Shown here piece by piece: positions 23,600 through 32,552 of a DNA stretch of 40,612 bases. The notes beneath the pieces are model-generated. The model worked only from the letters and a program-made list of their open reading frames with translations, was not told the DNA's origin and did no database searches. The stretch covers positions 1-40,612 of the forward strand of contig WRII01000020.1 in assembly GCA_009782825.1 (NCBI GenBank), read 5' to 3'. A program made the position numbers and the translations under genes. Positions within the stretch are counted from its first letter, which is position 1, and every line of letters starts with the position of its first letter. The stretch comes from Peptococcaceae bacterium. Lineage in GTDB: Bacteria; Bacillota; Desulfitobacteriia; Desulfitobacteriales; Syntrophobotulaceae.

Positions 23600-25675
23600 A
23601 TGAACGTCTTATGGCTTGTTTGTCTACTGGTTCTTATTGCCCCAACAGTTTACATCTTTATAACAGCAGCGCGCAAAAAGCTGGCCTTGGTTATGTTGGG
23701 GACACCGGAAAACCGATTTGATCAAAAGGGATCCCGTTTCCGCCAATTTGTCAACAACGTTTTACTCGGCAAAAAGCTCATGAATGAGCCTTATGGGATT
23801 TTTCACGTTGTGATCTTCTGGGGATTTGTCTTTATCGTCCTTGCCGAACTCCCCTTCATTCTTGAAGGGCTCCTTGTCGACACAGAACTTCCGACCTTTG
23901 GCATAGGCCCTATTTTCTTTATGATCAAAGACGTGCTGGCCGGCTGTGTCTTTCTCGGACTCATCGGCGCCCTTATTCGCAGGTGGATTGTCAGGCCCGC
24001 CCGCCTGTACAGAACATTCGAAGCCTTCTTAGTTGTCTTCTTTATCATGATGATTATTCTCACAGACTGGTTGTTTGCGGGCGCCCGCTTAGCCATGGCT
24101 GCGGAACCTGCCCCCCTCTATGAACTGGCCCCCTTCTACCATCTCTTTGCCTCCGCGATGGGCAACGCAAGTCCCTCGGGCCTGGAAGCCATCGCCAATG
24201 TCATGTGGTGGCTTCATGTGATTATTCTCCTTACCTTCACCGCCTACATTCCCAACTCTAAACATCTTCATCTCATCGCGGCCCCCATCAACAGCTTTTT
24301 TGCGTCTTTGAAACCCACAGGCGGCCAGATCGCCCCCATGGATCTGGAAGACGAAGACGCCACAGAATTTGGCGTCTCCCGGATTGAAGGGTTCACCTGG
24401 AAACAGCTGTTGGATAGTTTCTCCTGCGGCGAATGCGGGCGCTGCATGGATAACTGTCCGGCCCAGCTCACCGGCAAACCACTCAACCCCAAAGAACTCT
24501 TAGCCCGCACGTTGAAAAATCACCTCATCGAAAAAGGGGAGGTCATGCTCAAGTATGGCCTGAAGTCTACCGGAGAAGAAAACGAAGAAAAAATCGCCGA
24601 AATTACCGGGGAAAATCCGGAAGACGCCGCAATCCTCGCAAAAAGCCTGATCAATGATGTCGTCACCGAAGACGTCATCTGGTCCTGCACCACCTGTATG
24701 TCCTGTCAAATCCAGTGCCCGGTATCCAATGAGCACGTGAATAAAATCATCGATATGCGCCGTTACCAGGCCATGATGGAAGGCGCCTTTACCCCTGAGC
24801 TGGAGACAGCTCTCCGCAACGTGGAAAATAACTTCAACCCTTGGGGCATCGGCTGGAGCAACCGGGAAGATTGGGCCAAGGATCTTGGCGTGAAACTCCT
24901 GCGCGACGCTGAAGACCCCGAAAACGTGGAGTATCTGTACTGGGTCGGCTGCGCCGGATCCTTTGACAGCCGCGCACAAAAGGTCGCCACCGCCACAGTC
25001 AAAATCCTCACCGCTGCCGGTGTAGATTTTGCCATTCTCGGCACAGAAGAGAAATGCTGCGGCGACTTTGTCCGCCGGGCCGGCAATGAATATGCCTATC
25101 AATCCCTGGTCGCCGAAAATGTAGAAACCCTAAACGGCTATAAAGTCAAGAAAATCGTGACCGCATGCCCCCATTGCCTCAACGCCTTGAAGAACGACTA
25201 TCCAAGCTTCGACGGCAACTACGAAGTCTTCCACCATACCCAGCTCATCAATCAGCTCATCACCGACGGGAAATTGACCCTTAAAGAAGAAGACCAGCTG
25301 AAGGACGCCGGCCTGGAGCCCCGCACAATCGCCTACCACGATTCCTGCTATCTGGGCCGCTATCAGCAGGAATACCAAGCCCCCCGAGACCTCTTTGCCC
25401 GGGTTCCCGGCGTCACCTTGATGGAAATGGATCGCCATCATGACAAGAGCTTTTGCTGCGGCGCCGGCGGCGGCAGGATGTGGATGGAAGAAACCTTGGG
25501 AACACGCATCAATCAAACCCGTGTGGAACAAGCTTTGGCCAAAGACCCTCAAGCCATAGGCGCCAATTGCCCCTTCTGCATGACGATGCTGGAAGACGGC
25601 GTCAAGGAGAAGGTGGATCCGGAAAAAGGCATAACGGTTGTGGATCCGGCCGAGCTTATTGTTAAAATGCTTTAG
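23600..25675 (+). CDS. membrane FeS oxidoreductase, EtfAB:quinone oxidoreductase-like (HdrD/GlpC-type CCG domains)
   Basis: The product is about 691 residues. ATG 23600 is preferred because ATG 23591 is only two bases from GGAGG. The N-terminal third has five to six membrane helices of the NarI/DUF224 type with conserved His, suited to haem b. Then come two [4Fe-4S] motifs (CGECGRCMDNCP and CTTCMSCQIQCP) and two CCG domains (WVGCAGSF...EKCCGDF and HDSCYLGRY...SFCCGAGGG), which bind non-cubane clusters. Proteins of this layout beside etfAB are proposed to pass electrons between reduced ETF and menaquinone, as in syntrophic fatty-acid and benzoate oxidisers. Its place at the head of the butyryl-CoA cluster supports that role. 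Direction of electron flow is not determined by sequence. Confidence 0.88.
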   Translation: MNVLWLVCLLVLIAPTVYIFITAARKKLALVMLGTPENRFDQKGSRFRQFVNNVLLGKKLMNEPYGIFHVVIFWGFVFIVLAELPFILEGLLVDTELPTFGIGPIFFMIKDVLAGCVFLGLIGALIRRWIVRPARLYRTFEAFLVVFFIMMIILTDWLFAGARLAMAAEPAPLYELAPFYHLFASAMGNASPSGLEAIANVMWWLHVIILLTFTAYIPNSKHLHLIAAPINSFFASLKPTGGQIAPMDLEDEDATEFGVSRIEGFTWKQLLDSFSCGECGRCMDNCPAQLTGKPLNPKELLARTLKNHLIEKGEVMLKYGLKSTGEENEEKIAEITGENPEDAAILAKSLINDVVTEDVIWSCTTCMSCQIQCPVSNEHVNKIIDMRRYQAMMEGAFTPELETALRNVENNFNPWGIGWSNREDWAKDLGVKLLRDAEDPENVEYLYWVGCAGSFDSRAQKVATATVKILTAAGVDFAILGTEEKCCGDFVRRAGNEYAYQSLVAENVETLNGYKVKKIVTACPHCLNALKNDYPSFDGNYEVFHHTQLINQLITDGKLTLKEEDQLKDAGLEPRTIAYHDSCYLGRYQQEYQAPRDLFARVPGVTLMEMDRHHDKSFCCGAGGGRMWMEETLGTRINQTRVEQALAKDPQAIGANCPFCMTMLEDGVKEKVDPEKGITVVDPAELIVKML

Positions 25676-25712
25676 GATACTGTCCCCAATGCCCTCGTCC
25701 ATCAAGGAGGTG

Positions 25713-25781
25713 ATGCCTGCCAAAAACAAGGGATTTGCACATCACAAAAATTTAAAAAAGGGGGTTTCCAAAAGAAAATGA
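25713..25781 (+). CDS. candidate 22-residue basic peptide overlapping the hbd start
   Basis: AAGGAGGTG, a near-perfect anti-16S match, stands directly before ATG 25713. The frame reads [20 protein letters not shown] then RK and stops at TGA 25779-25781. That stop overlaps the hbd ATG as ATGA. The spacing from GGAGG to the ATG is short. Since hbd has only a distant G-run of its own, ribosomes ending here could re-initiate on hbd. It may be a coupling ORF rather than a functional peptide. Confidence 0.35.
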   Translation: MPAKNKGFAHHKNLKKGVSKRK

Positions 25782-26629
25782 ATGTGAACACGATCATGGT
25801 TATCGGGGCTGGTCAAATGGGAGGCGGTATTGCTCAAGTAGCCGCTCAAGCTGGGTATAAGGTTATCCTGAATGATATAAAACAAGAATTTGTCGATCGA
25901 GGTTTGAAAATCATAGACAAGAACCTCTCTCGCAGTGTTGATAAGGGTAAGATGAGTGTTGAGCGCAAAGCCGGGATACAAGCTTTGATCACCCCTTCCC
26001 TCACGTTGGATGACGGTAAAAACGCGGATTTGGTTATCGAAGCCGCTGTAGAAAACATGGCCATCAAAGCTCAAATCTTTGCCACGCTCGATGAGGTTTG
26101 CCCGGAACATACCATTCTGGCATCAAACACCTCTTCTCTGCCCATTACAGAAATCGCCGCAACCACAAAACGCCCGGATAAAGTGATCGGCATGCATTTT
26201 ATGAACCCGGTTCCGGTTATGAAGCTGGTGGAAATTATTCGGGGCTTAGCAACCAGCGACGAGGTCTATAAGCTTATTGAAGACATAACCCTGAAAATGG
26301 AGAAAACCCCGGTAGAAGTCAACGATTTCCCTGGCTTTGTCTCCAATCGTGTGCTGCTGCCTATGATCAATGAAGCTGTGTACTGCGTTTTTGAGGGAGT
26401 CGCCACGCCCGAAGCAGTGGACGATGTCATGAAGCTGGGCATGAACCATCCCATGGGCCCCTTGGCTCTTGCCGACCTTATCGGCTTGGACACCTGCCTG
26501 GCCATTATGGAAGTTCTGCATAAAGGCCTGGGAGATTCCAAGTACCGGCCTTGCCCCTTACTGCGCAAATATGTGAATGCCGGATGGCTGGGACGTAAAT
26601 CCGGCCGCGGGTTTTATACGTATGCGTGA
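25778..26629 (+). CDS. hbd: 3-hydroxybutyryl-CoA dehydrogenase
   Basis: The 283-residue enzyme interconverts acetoacetyl-CoA and 3-hydroxybutyryl-CoA with NAD(P). The Rossmann motif [20 protein letters not shown] is at the N-terminus. [10 protein letters not shown], the catalytic-histidine region [27 protein letters not shown] and [15 protein letters not shown] follow in family order. The G-run about 13 bases upstream is too distant to be a good ribosome site, so coupling to the small upstream ORF is likely. It stands between the FeS oxidoreductase and bcd on the same strand. Confidence 0.96.
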   Translation: MNVNTIMVIGAGQMGGGIAQVAAQAGYKVILNDIKQEFVDRGLKIIDKNLSRSVDKGKMSVERKAGIQALITPSLTLDDGKNADLVIEAAVENMAIKAQIFATLDEVCPEHTILASNTSSLPITEIAATTKRPDKVIGMHFMNPVPVMKLVEIIRGLATSDEVYKLIEDITLKMEKTPVEVNDFPGFVSNRVLLPMINEAVYCVFEGVATPEAVDDVMKLGMNHPMGPLALADLIGLDTCLAIMEVLHKGLGDSKYRPCPLLRKYVNAGWLGRKSGRGFYTYA

Positions 26630-26696
26630 GCTCTCCACTCAATTCCAGCCCATTAAAATTCTCAATTAAAATTTTATTTTCAAAGGAGTGTCATAC

Positions 26697-27845
26697 ATGA
26701 ATTTCGAGCTTACCGAAGAACAAAGCATGATGCGTGCCATGGTTCGGAAATTTGCTGAAGAAGACGTCTTGCCAGGGTTAGAAGAACGGGAAGAAAAAGA
26801 AGAGTTTTCCCGTGAGCTCTTTGACCGGATGGGAGAATTGGGACTTACCGGGATTGTCTTCCCTGAAGCTTATGGCGGCGTTGACGGAGACTATATCTCC
26901 TATGCCATTGCCGTTGAAGAACTCTCCCGTGTAGACGCCTCCGTAGGCGTAACCTTGTCAGCCCATGTCTCTTTAGGCTCCTATCCCATATACAAATTCG
27001 GGACTCACGAACAAAAACTGAAATATCTCAAACCCTTGGCAGAAGGCACAGCCTTAGGCGCTTTTGGCCTGACAGAACCCGATGCCGGCAGTGACGCTTC
27101 CGGTACCAAAACCATGTATACTGCTGACGGAGACAGCTGGGTTCTCAACGGCTCCAAAATATTCATTACCAACGCCTATTATGCCGATACCTATGTTGTT
27201 TTCGCCCAAAGCGACCGCAGCAAAGGCCACAGAGGCATCAGCGCCTTCATTGTTGAGAAAGGCACTCCCGGATTTACATTCGGCCCGAAGTTAAAGAAAT
27301 TAGGAATCCGTTCCTCCGCTACCTACGAGCTGATCTTCCAAGACTGCCGGATTCCCAAAGAAAATCTCTTGGGCGAAGAAGGCCAAGGATTTAAGGTTGC
27401 TATGATGACCTTAGACGGCGGCCGTATCGGGATCGCCGCCCAAGCTTTAGGGATTGCCCAAGGCGCCTATGAAGCCGCAGCAAAATATGCCACAGAACGC
27501 GTACAGTTCGGCAAACCCATTGCCACGCTGCAAAATACCCAATTCACCTTAGCCGACATGGCGACCCAGATCGAAGCCTCAAGGCTGTTGATCTATCAAG
27601 CCGGCTATCTGGATACTGCAGGCAAACCCTTTGGCAAACACTCCGCTATGGCCAAACTCCTTGCCTCCGAAACCGCAATGTGGGTTACAACCAAAGCAGT
27701 ACAGATGTTCGGCGGCTACGGCTACACAAGAGAATATCCGGTAGAACGCATGATGCGCGACGCAAAGATCACCGAGATTTACGAAGGAACAAGTGAGATT
27801 CAGCGTGTCGTTATCGGAGCTGCCATATTAAAAGAGTTTTCATAA
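26697..27845 (+). CDS. bcd: short-chain (butyryl-CoA) acyl-CoA dehydrogenase
   Basis: ATG 26697 has AAAGGAG eight bases upstream, giving 382 residues. The GTG at 26688 is part of the ribosome site. The FAD acyl-CoA dehydrogenase fold is complete: [78 protein letters not shown] and [13 protein letters not shown]. The Glu of YEGTSEIQ is the catalytic base of short-chain members. With EtfAB it oxidises butyryl-CoA or reduces crotonyl-CoA. Whether the complex bifurcates to ferredoxin cannot be judged here; the membrane partner upstream suggests quinone coupling. Confidence 0.95.
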   Translation: MNFELTEEQSMMRAMVRKFAEEDVLPGLEEREEKEEFSRELFDRMGELGLTGIVFPEAYGGVDGDYISYAIAVEELSRVDASVGVTLSAHVSLGSYPIYKFGTHEQKLKYLKPLAEGTALGAFGLTEPDAGSDASGTKTMYTADGDSWVLNGSKIFITNAYYADTYVVFAQSDRSKGHRGISAFIVEKGTPGFTFGPKLKKLGIRSSATYELIFQDCRIPKENLLGEEGQGFKVAMMTLDGGRIGIAAQALGIAQGAYEAAAKYATERVQFGKPIATLQNTQFTLADMATQIEASRLLIYQAGYLDTAGKPFGKHSAMAKLLASETAMWVTTKAVQMFGGYGYTREYPVERMMRDAKITEIYEGTSEIQRVVIGAAILKEFS

Positions 27846-27880
27846 GAAACTTCTAAGTCAATCCACTAGGAGGAAGTAAA

Positions 27881-28654
27881 TTGAACATTGTCGTGCTTGT
27901 CAAGCAAGTCTTTGATTCAGAAGCCAAGATTATTCTAAAAAACACAACTCAAATTGACGATACCGGCGTCACACAAGGTATGAATCTTTTAGACGAAAAC
28001 GCCGTTGAAGAGGCGCTGACTCTAAAACAAAAATTCGGCGGCGAAGTGATCCTCGTAAGTATGAACCCCGTCAAAACCGAAAAAGCTTTACGTGACGCCC
28101 TGGCCATGGGCGCAGACCGGGCCATTTTGATCACCGATCCGGTTCTACAGAATGCAGATGAGTTTACCGCAGCTCAAGTCCTGGCAAAAGCCATCAGCAC
28201 CCTGAACTACGATGTGATTTTGTCCGGCAAAGCCTCCTCCGACTATCAAGCCTCCCAAGTTCCGGCCAGAATTGCAGAAATCCTTGGGATCCCCCATGTC
28301 AACGTTGTGGTCAACATAGATATACAAGGGGACAAAGCCGTCGTGACCCGGGAAGTCGACGGGGGCAGCGAAATCATTGAAGTCCCTCTCCCCTCTATAA
28401 TCACAGCACAACAATCGCTCAACACCCCACGTTATCCGACAGTTCCTAACATCATGAAAGCCAAGAAAAAAGAGCTTAAGGTCTTATCCTTGGCGGATCT
28501 AGGCTTAACAGCTGATGAAGTAGCCGCTAAGATGTCGATTCTGGAATACTCGCTTCCACCGGTAAGGAAAGCTGGACGCATCATCTCGGGCGATCCTGCT
28601 CAGGCATCTGCGGAATTAGCTTCCCTTTTGCAGTCAGAAGCAAAAGTTATCTAG
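27881..28654 (+). CDS. etfB: electron transfer flavoprotein beta subunit
   Basis: Translation starts at TTG 27881 behind AGGAGGA, giving 257 residues. The ETF-beta pattern is clear: MNIVVLVKQVFDSE, LNLLDENAVEEAL-type sequence near residue 35, AMGADRAILI, ILSGKASSDYQASQVPARIA and the recognition-loop region near LPSIITAQQSLNTPRYPTVP. It forms the heterodimer with EtfA and carries an AMP or second FAD. It is immediately downstream of bcd and upstream of etfA. Confidence 0.96.
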   Translation: MNIVVLVKQVFDSEAKIILKNTTQIDDTGVTQGMNLLDENAVEEALTLKQKFGGEVILVSMNPVKTEKALRDALAMGADRAILITDPVLQNADEFTAAQVLAKAISTLNYDVILSGKASSDYQASQVPARIAEILGIPHVNVVVNIDIQGDKAVVTREVDGGSEIIEVPLPSIITAQQSLNTPRYPTVPNIMKAKKKELKVLSLADLGLTADEVAAKMSILEYSLPPVRKAGRIISGDPAQASAELASLLQSEAKVI

Positions 28655-28688
28655 GAATCGAGATAAAAAAGGAGGACTGAAAAACTCA

Positions 28689-29672
28689 ATGTCTAAAGGA
28701 ATTTGGGTATTTGTCGAACAGACCCAGGGAAATATCCGTCCCGCCTCTCTTGAAGTCTTAAGTCAAGGCGCCAAGCTGGCCGCTGAAAAAGGTGAAGACC
28801 TTGCCGCCGTCATTCTTGGCACGGGAATCGGGCAGCTGGCCTCTCAAGCAGGACTCTACGGAGCCGATAAAGTCTATATCGCCGATGACGCAAAGCTCGA
28901 AAGCTATACCACCGGCGCTTACACATCAGCTCTGGCACAGCTGATCAAAGAAAACGGACCCGCCCTCGTCCTGTTTGCCGACACAGCGATCGGGAAAGAT
29001 CTAGCCCCCCGGACAGCCCAACGCTTAAGCACAGGACTGGCTTCAGATTGTACCGGTCTCGAAAGCGATCCCGCCACATATGTCACCTTCATGCGCCCCG
29101 TTTACAGCGGAGAAGTCATCGCCAGAGTCGGCAACCTCTCTGCGGATCCGATTATGGCGACCATCCGGCCCAAAACTTTCGAGGCCGTCGAAACACCAAA
29201 AACACCCGAAGTTATCAACGTCGCTGTCACAATTGACCCAGCGGACCTCAGGGCTATTTTAAAAGAAGCCATCAAGGCCTCCTCAGATAGAATTGACCTG
29301 ACAGAGGCCGCCATTGTTGTCTCCGGCGGCAGAGGCGTGAAAGGCAAGGAAGGCTTCGCTGTCCTTGAAGAATTGGCCGATGTTTTAGGCGCTGCCGTGG
29401 GATCCTCCCGCGCTGCCGTCGAGGAAGGCTGGACCGAGCACAGCCAACAGGTGGGACAAACCGGCAAAATGGTTGCCCCCACCCTCTATATTGCTTGTGG
29501 TATATCCGGGGCCATGCAGCATTTGGCCGGCATGCAAGGCTCCAAGTTCATCGTTGGCATCAACAAAGACCCGGAAGCCAACATCTTTGCTGTCGCAGAC
29601 TATGGCATTGTCGGCGACTTGTTTGAGATTGTGCCTCTGTTAAAAGACGAGTGCAAAAAACTTCTGGCTTAA
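28689..29672 (+). CDS. etfA: electron transfer flavoprotein alpha subunit
   Basis: The 327-residue FAD-binding subunit begins MSKGIWVFVEQTQGNIRPAS. The C-terminal FAD domain is intact: IVVSGGRGVKGKEGF, GSSRAAVEEGW, VGQTGKMVAPTLYIACGISG, AMQHLAGM, NKDPEANIF and ADYGIVGDLFEIVP. AAAGGAGGA lies upstream of ATG. It pairs with EtfB to take electrons from or give them to Bcd. A hairpin lies between it and the thiolase gene. Confidence 0.97.
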   Translation: MSKGIWVFVEQTQGNIRPASLEVLSQGAKLAAEKGEDLAAVILGTGIGQLASQAGLYGADKVYIADDAKLESYTTGAYTSALAQLIKENGPALVLFADTAIGKDLAPRTAQRLSTGLASDCTGLESDPATYVTFMRPVYSGEVIARVGNLSADPIMATIRPKTFEAVETPKTPEVINVAVTIDPADLRAILKEAIKASSDRIDLTEAAIVVSGGRGVKGKEGFAVLEELADVLGAAVGSSRAAVEEGWTEHSQQVGQTGKMVAPTLYIACGISGAMQHLAGMQGSKFIVGINKDPEANIFAVADYGIVGDLFEIVPLLKDECKKLLA

Positions 29673-29705
29673 CCGGGTTAGCTTTATTTCTCCAGGCCCC
29701 AATCA

Positions 29706-29733
29706 GCCTCGCTTAAGAGCGCTTAAGCGAGGC
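29706..29733 (+). promoter_or_regulatory. 12-bp stem hairpin between etfA and the thiolase gene
   Basis: GCCTCGCTTAAG and CTTAAGCGAGGC are separated by four bases. It is followed by CCCCTTCATA rather than a T-run. It may be a transcript-stabilising or weak attenuating structure dividing the cluster. Confidence 0.5.
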
Positions 29734-29788
29734 CCCCTTCATATTTACCCTTTTGTATTGACCATTGACCTTAAGGAGGCATCCCATT

Positions 29789-30967
29789 ATGAATATTGTA
29801 TTGGCCGGAGCTGTGCGCACGGCTATCGGTAACTTTAACGGAACCTTAAGCCAGCTTCCGGCCAGTGACCTCGGGGCCGCCGTTGTAAAAGAAGCGCTGC
29901 AAAGAGCCAGCCTTGCCCCCGAACACGTCGATGAAGTGATCTTAGGCAATGTCCTGCAAGCCGGTCAAGGCCAGAATCCTGCCCGCCAAGCAGCCGTCAA
30001 AGCCGGGATTCCCATTGAAACCCCGGCCTGGACCATGAATATGCTTTGCGGATCAGGTCTGCTTTCCGTAGTCAAAGCCGCTGAAACCATCCGCAACGGG
30101 GACGCCGATGTAATCGTCGCCGGAGGCATGGAGAATATGTCCCTGTCTCCTTACGTGCTGCCCAAGGCTCGCACAGGATACGGCATGGGCAACGGACAAA
30201 TCATAGACACCATGGTTCACGACGGCCTGACCGACGCCTTCAACCAGTACCATATGGGCATTACAGCAGAAAACCTCGCCGAAAAATACTCGATTTCCCG
30301 GGAAGAACAGGATCGATTCGCTTTGGCCAGCCAGCACAAAGCCTGTGCCGCCGTCGAGGCCGGCCGCTTTAAAGACGAAATTGTTCCCATACAGATTCCG
30401 CAAAGAAAAGGAGATCCCAAAATCTTCGACACAGATGAATACCCTCGCCAAGGCGCTGCCTATGAGGCCCTCGCCAAGCTGAAGCCCGCCTTTAAAAAAG
30501 ACGGAACCGTTACAGCCGGCAACGCCTCCGGTATCAATGACGCCGCCGCCGCTATGGTTGTCATGTCAGAACAAAAAGCAGCGTCCCTGGGAGTCACACC
30601 CCTGGCCGTCATCAAAGCCTCAGGCTACGCCGGGGTAGATCCGTCCATTATGGGCATCGGCCCTGTTCCGGCCGTTCGGAAAGCCTTGGCCAAAGCCGGC
30701 CTCAGCATCGCTGACATGGATCTCATCGAAGCCAACGAAGCCTTTGCGGCTCAAGCCCTCTCCGTCGGTAAAGAACTCGCCTTTCCCATGGATCTCTTAA
30801 ATGTCAACGGCGGCGCTATCGCTCTGGGACACCCCATCGGCGCCAGCGGAGCCAGAATCCTCGTCACGTTGCTCTATGAACTGCAGAAACGCCAGAAAAA
30901 CTTAGGGTTAGCCACCCTGTGCGTCGGCGGCGGCCAAGGGGTCGCTCTCATTGCGGAACGGGCTTAA
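29789..30967 (+). CDS. thlA: acetyl-CoA acetyltransferase (thiolase)
   Basis: ATG 29789 behind TAAGGAGG gives 392 residues, the standard size. The active-site Cys87 lies in [11 protein letters not shown], the catalytic His in [18 protein letters not shown], and the second Cys in [19 protein letters not shown] and [13 protein letters not shown] are further signatures. It joins two acetyl-CoA to acetoacetyl-CoA, or cleaves it in the oxidative direction. Same strand and cluster as etfA and the CoA transferase. Confidence 0.96.
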   Translation: MNIVLAGAVRTAIGNFNGTLSQLPASDLGAAVVKEALQRASLAPEHVDEVILGNVLQAGQGQNPARQAAVKAGIPIETPAWTMNMLCGSGLLSVVKAAETIRNGDADVIVAGGMENMSLSPYVLPKARTGYGMGNGQIIDTMVHDGLTDAFNQYHMGITAENLAEKYSISREEQDRFALASQHKACAAVEAGRFKDEIVPIQIPQRKGDPKIFDTDEYPRQGAAYEALAKLKPAFKKDGTVTAGNASGINDAAAAMVVMSEQKAASLGVTPLAVIKASGYAGVDPSIMGIGPVPAVRKALAKAGLSIADMDLIEANEAFAAQALSVGKELAFPMDLLNVNGGAIALGHPIGASGARILVTLLYELQKRQKNLGLATLCVGGGQGVALIAERA

Positions 30968-31006
30968 ACGGACTTAACAAACTGTTAATCAGAAAGGCAG
31001 GAAAAC

Positions 31007-32344
31007 ATGGATTTCAAGAAAATATATCAAGAAAAACTAACTACCCCGGAAAAAGCCGTCAAAGTCATCAAATCAGGTGACTGGGTTGACTACGGATGGT
31101 CAGCCGCATCGCCAGACGTGTTAGATCAGGCCTTGGCCGACAGAATGCCAGAGCTGGAGAATTTGAACCTGAGAGGCGGCGTTATTCTGCGCCAGCCGGC
31201 AGTCTTTAGAGTCGAGTCCCCCGAAAAACATTTTGCCTGGAACTCCTGGCACATGACAGGCGTCGAAAGAAGAGCTATCGACGGCGGGTTCGGCTACTAT
31301 ACGCCCCTCCGATATTCCGAGATGCCCCGGTATTACCGGGAGTCCCTTGATGTTGACGTGGCCATATTCCAGGTTGCGCCTATGGATGAACACGGCTACT
31401 TCAGTTTTGGGCCGTCACCGTCCCATTTAGCCGCCATGTGCGAAAAAGCCAAAGTCATCATTATTGAAGTCAACCCCAACCAACCCCGGACTTTTGGAGG
31501 ATATGAGGATCAAATTCACATCTCCAAAGTGGATATGATTGTTGAAGCCGAAAACTCACCCATGCCCTGCTTAGGCGCTCCCAAAGTCAGCGACGTTGAC
31601 AAAGCCGTAGCCAAACTTATCGTTGAACAGCTGCCCAACGGCGCCTGTTTCCAGATAGGCATCGGCGGCATGCCCAGCGCGGTAGGGGCCATGATTGCCG
31701 AGAGCGATCTGCAAGACTTAGGCGCCCATACCGAAATGTATGTAGATGCTTTTGTTGACATTTCAAATGCGGGGAAAATGACCGGCTCCAAAAAGAATAT
31801 TGACAGATACCGTCAAACCTTTGCCTTTGCCGCCGGGTCTCAAAAGTTGTACGATTTCCTGGACAACAACCCCGAATGCATGGCCGCCCCTGTTGATTAT
31901 ACAAATGACATTCGCGTCATCTCGTCTCTGGACAATTTCATATCCATCAACAACGCTGTTGATGTGGATCTCTTCGGCCAAGTCAGCTCTGAATCAGCAG
32001 GATTAAAGCATATCAGCGGCGCCGGCGGACAACTGGACTTCGTCCTGGGAGCCTATCTGTCCAAAGGAGGCAAAAGCTTCATCTGTCTCTCCTCAACCGT
32101 ACAGGCCAAGGACGGAACCCTCCAATCCAGATTAGTTCCCACCCTGAAAGAAGGCTCTGTCGTGACAGATACCCGGGCGAATATCCATTACTTGGTTACA
32201 GAGTACGGAATGGTCAACCTTAAGGGCATGACAACATGGCAGAGAGCCGAAGCCATCATTTCCGTGGCACATCCCGATTTCAAAGATGATCTGGTCAAGG
32301 CAGCTGAAAAGATGAAAATCTGGAGATATAGCAATCGAAGGTAA
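31007..32344 (+). CDS. butyryl-CoA:acetate (4-hydroxybutyrate-type) CoA transferase
   Basis: The 445-residue protein belongs to the acetyl-CoA hydrolase/transferase family. Seen are [17 protein letters not shown], the two-domain link, [16 protein letters not shown] and the catalytic Glu243 in [14 protein letters not shown]. The CoA-binding [20 protein letters not shown] region and the C-terminal [11 protein letters not shown] also follow the family. It would exchange CoA between butyrate and acetate, the last step of butyrate production or the first of butyrate activation. The exact acyl specificity is inferred from the neighbours. It ends the cluster; a dispersed repeat and a strong hairpin follow. 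Confidence 0.88.
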   Translation: MDFKKIYQEKLTTPEKAVKVIKSGDWVDYGWSAASPDVLDQALADRMPELENLNLRGGVILRQPAVFRVESPEKHFAWNSWHMTGVERRAIDGGFGYYTPLRYSEMPRYYRESLDVDVAIFQVAPMDEHGYFSFGPSPSHLAAMCEKAKVIIIEVNPNQPRTFGGYEDQIHISKVDMIVEAENSPMPCLGAPKVSDVDKAVAKLIVEQLPNGACFQIGIGGMPSAVGAMIAESDLQDLGAHTEMYVDAFVDISNAGKMTGSKKNIDRYRQTFAFAAGSQKLYDFLDNNPECMAAPVDYTNDIRVISSLDNFISINNAVDVDLFGQVSSESAGLKHISGAGGQLDFVLGAYLSKGGKSFICLSSTVQAKDGTLQSRLVPTLKEGSVVTDTRANIHYLVTEYGMVNLKGMTTWQRAEAIISVAHPDFKDDLVKAAEKMKIWRYSNRR

Positions 32345-32349
32345 GCGTC

Positions 32350-32444
32350 TAATGCGGGCTTTGCCCGCAAGTGGTCAGTGATCAGTGGTTAGTGGTCAGT
32401 ATTGGATTTTCTTGTTTTTTATTGACGATTCGCGTCTGTAAGTT
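32350..32444. repeat. dispersed intergenic repeat, copy B
   Basis: It begins TAATGCGGGCTTTGCCCGCA as copy C does, and continues into CAGTGATCAGTGGTTAGTGG, TATTGGATTTTCTTG, a T-run and GTCTGTAAG, as copy A does in reverse. It ends in GTTACTAAG, a degraded form of the element tip. Confidence 0.75.
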
Positions 32445-32465
32445 ACTAAGCTTCTCCTGTTAACA

Positions 32466-32503
32466 AACCCTCTGGCCCTTGACAACGCAAGGGCTAGAGG
32501 GTT
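32466..32503. terminator. two-way terminator-like hairpin between convergent genes
   Basis: AACCCTCTGGCCCTTG pairs with CAAGGGCTAGAGGGTT (one G-T pair) across a six-base loop. A short GTTT follows on the plus side. Confidence 0.7.
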
Positions 32504-32552
32504 GTTTCACGTTCACATATTATAATCTGATATCTTCTTCTCTGATCCCTTC

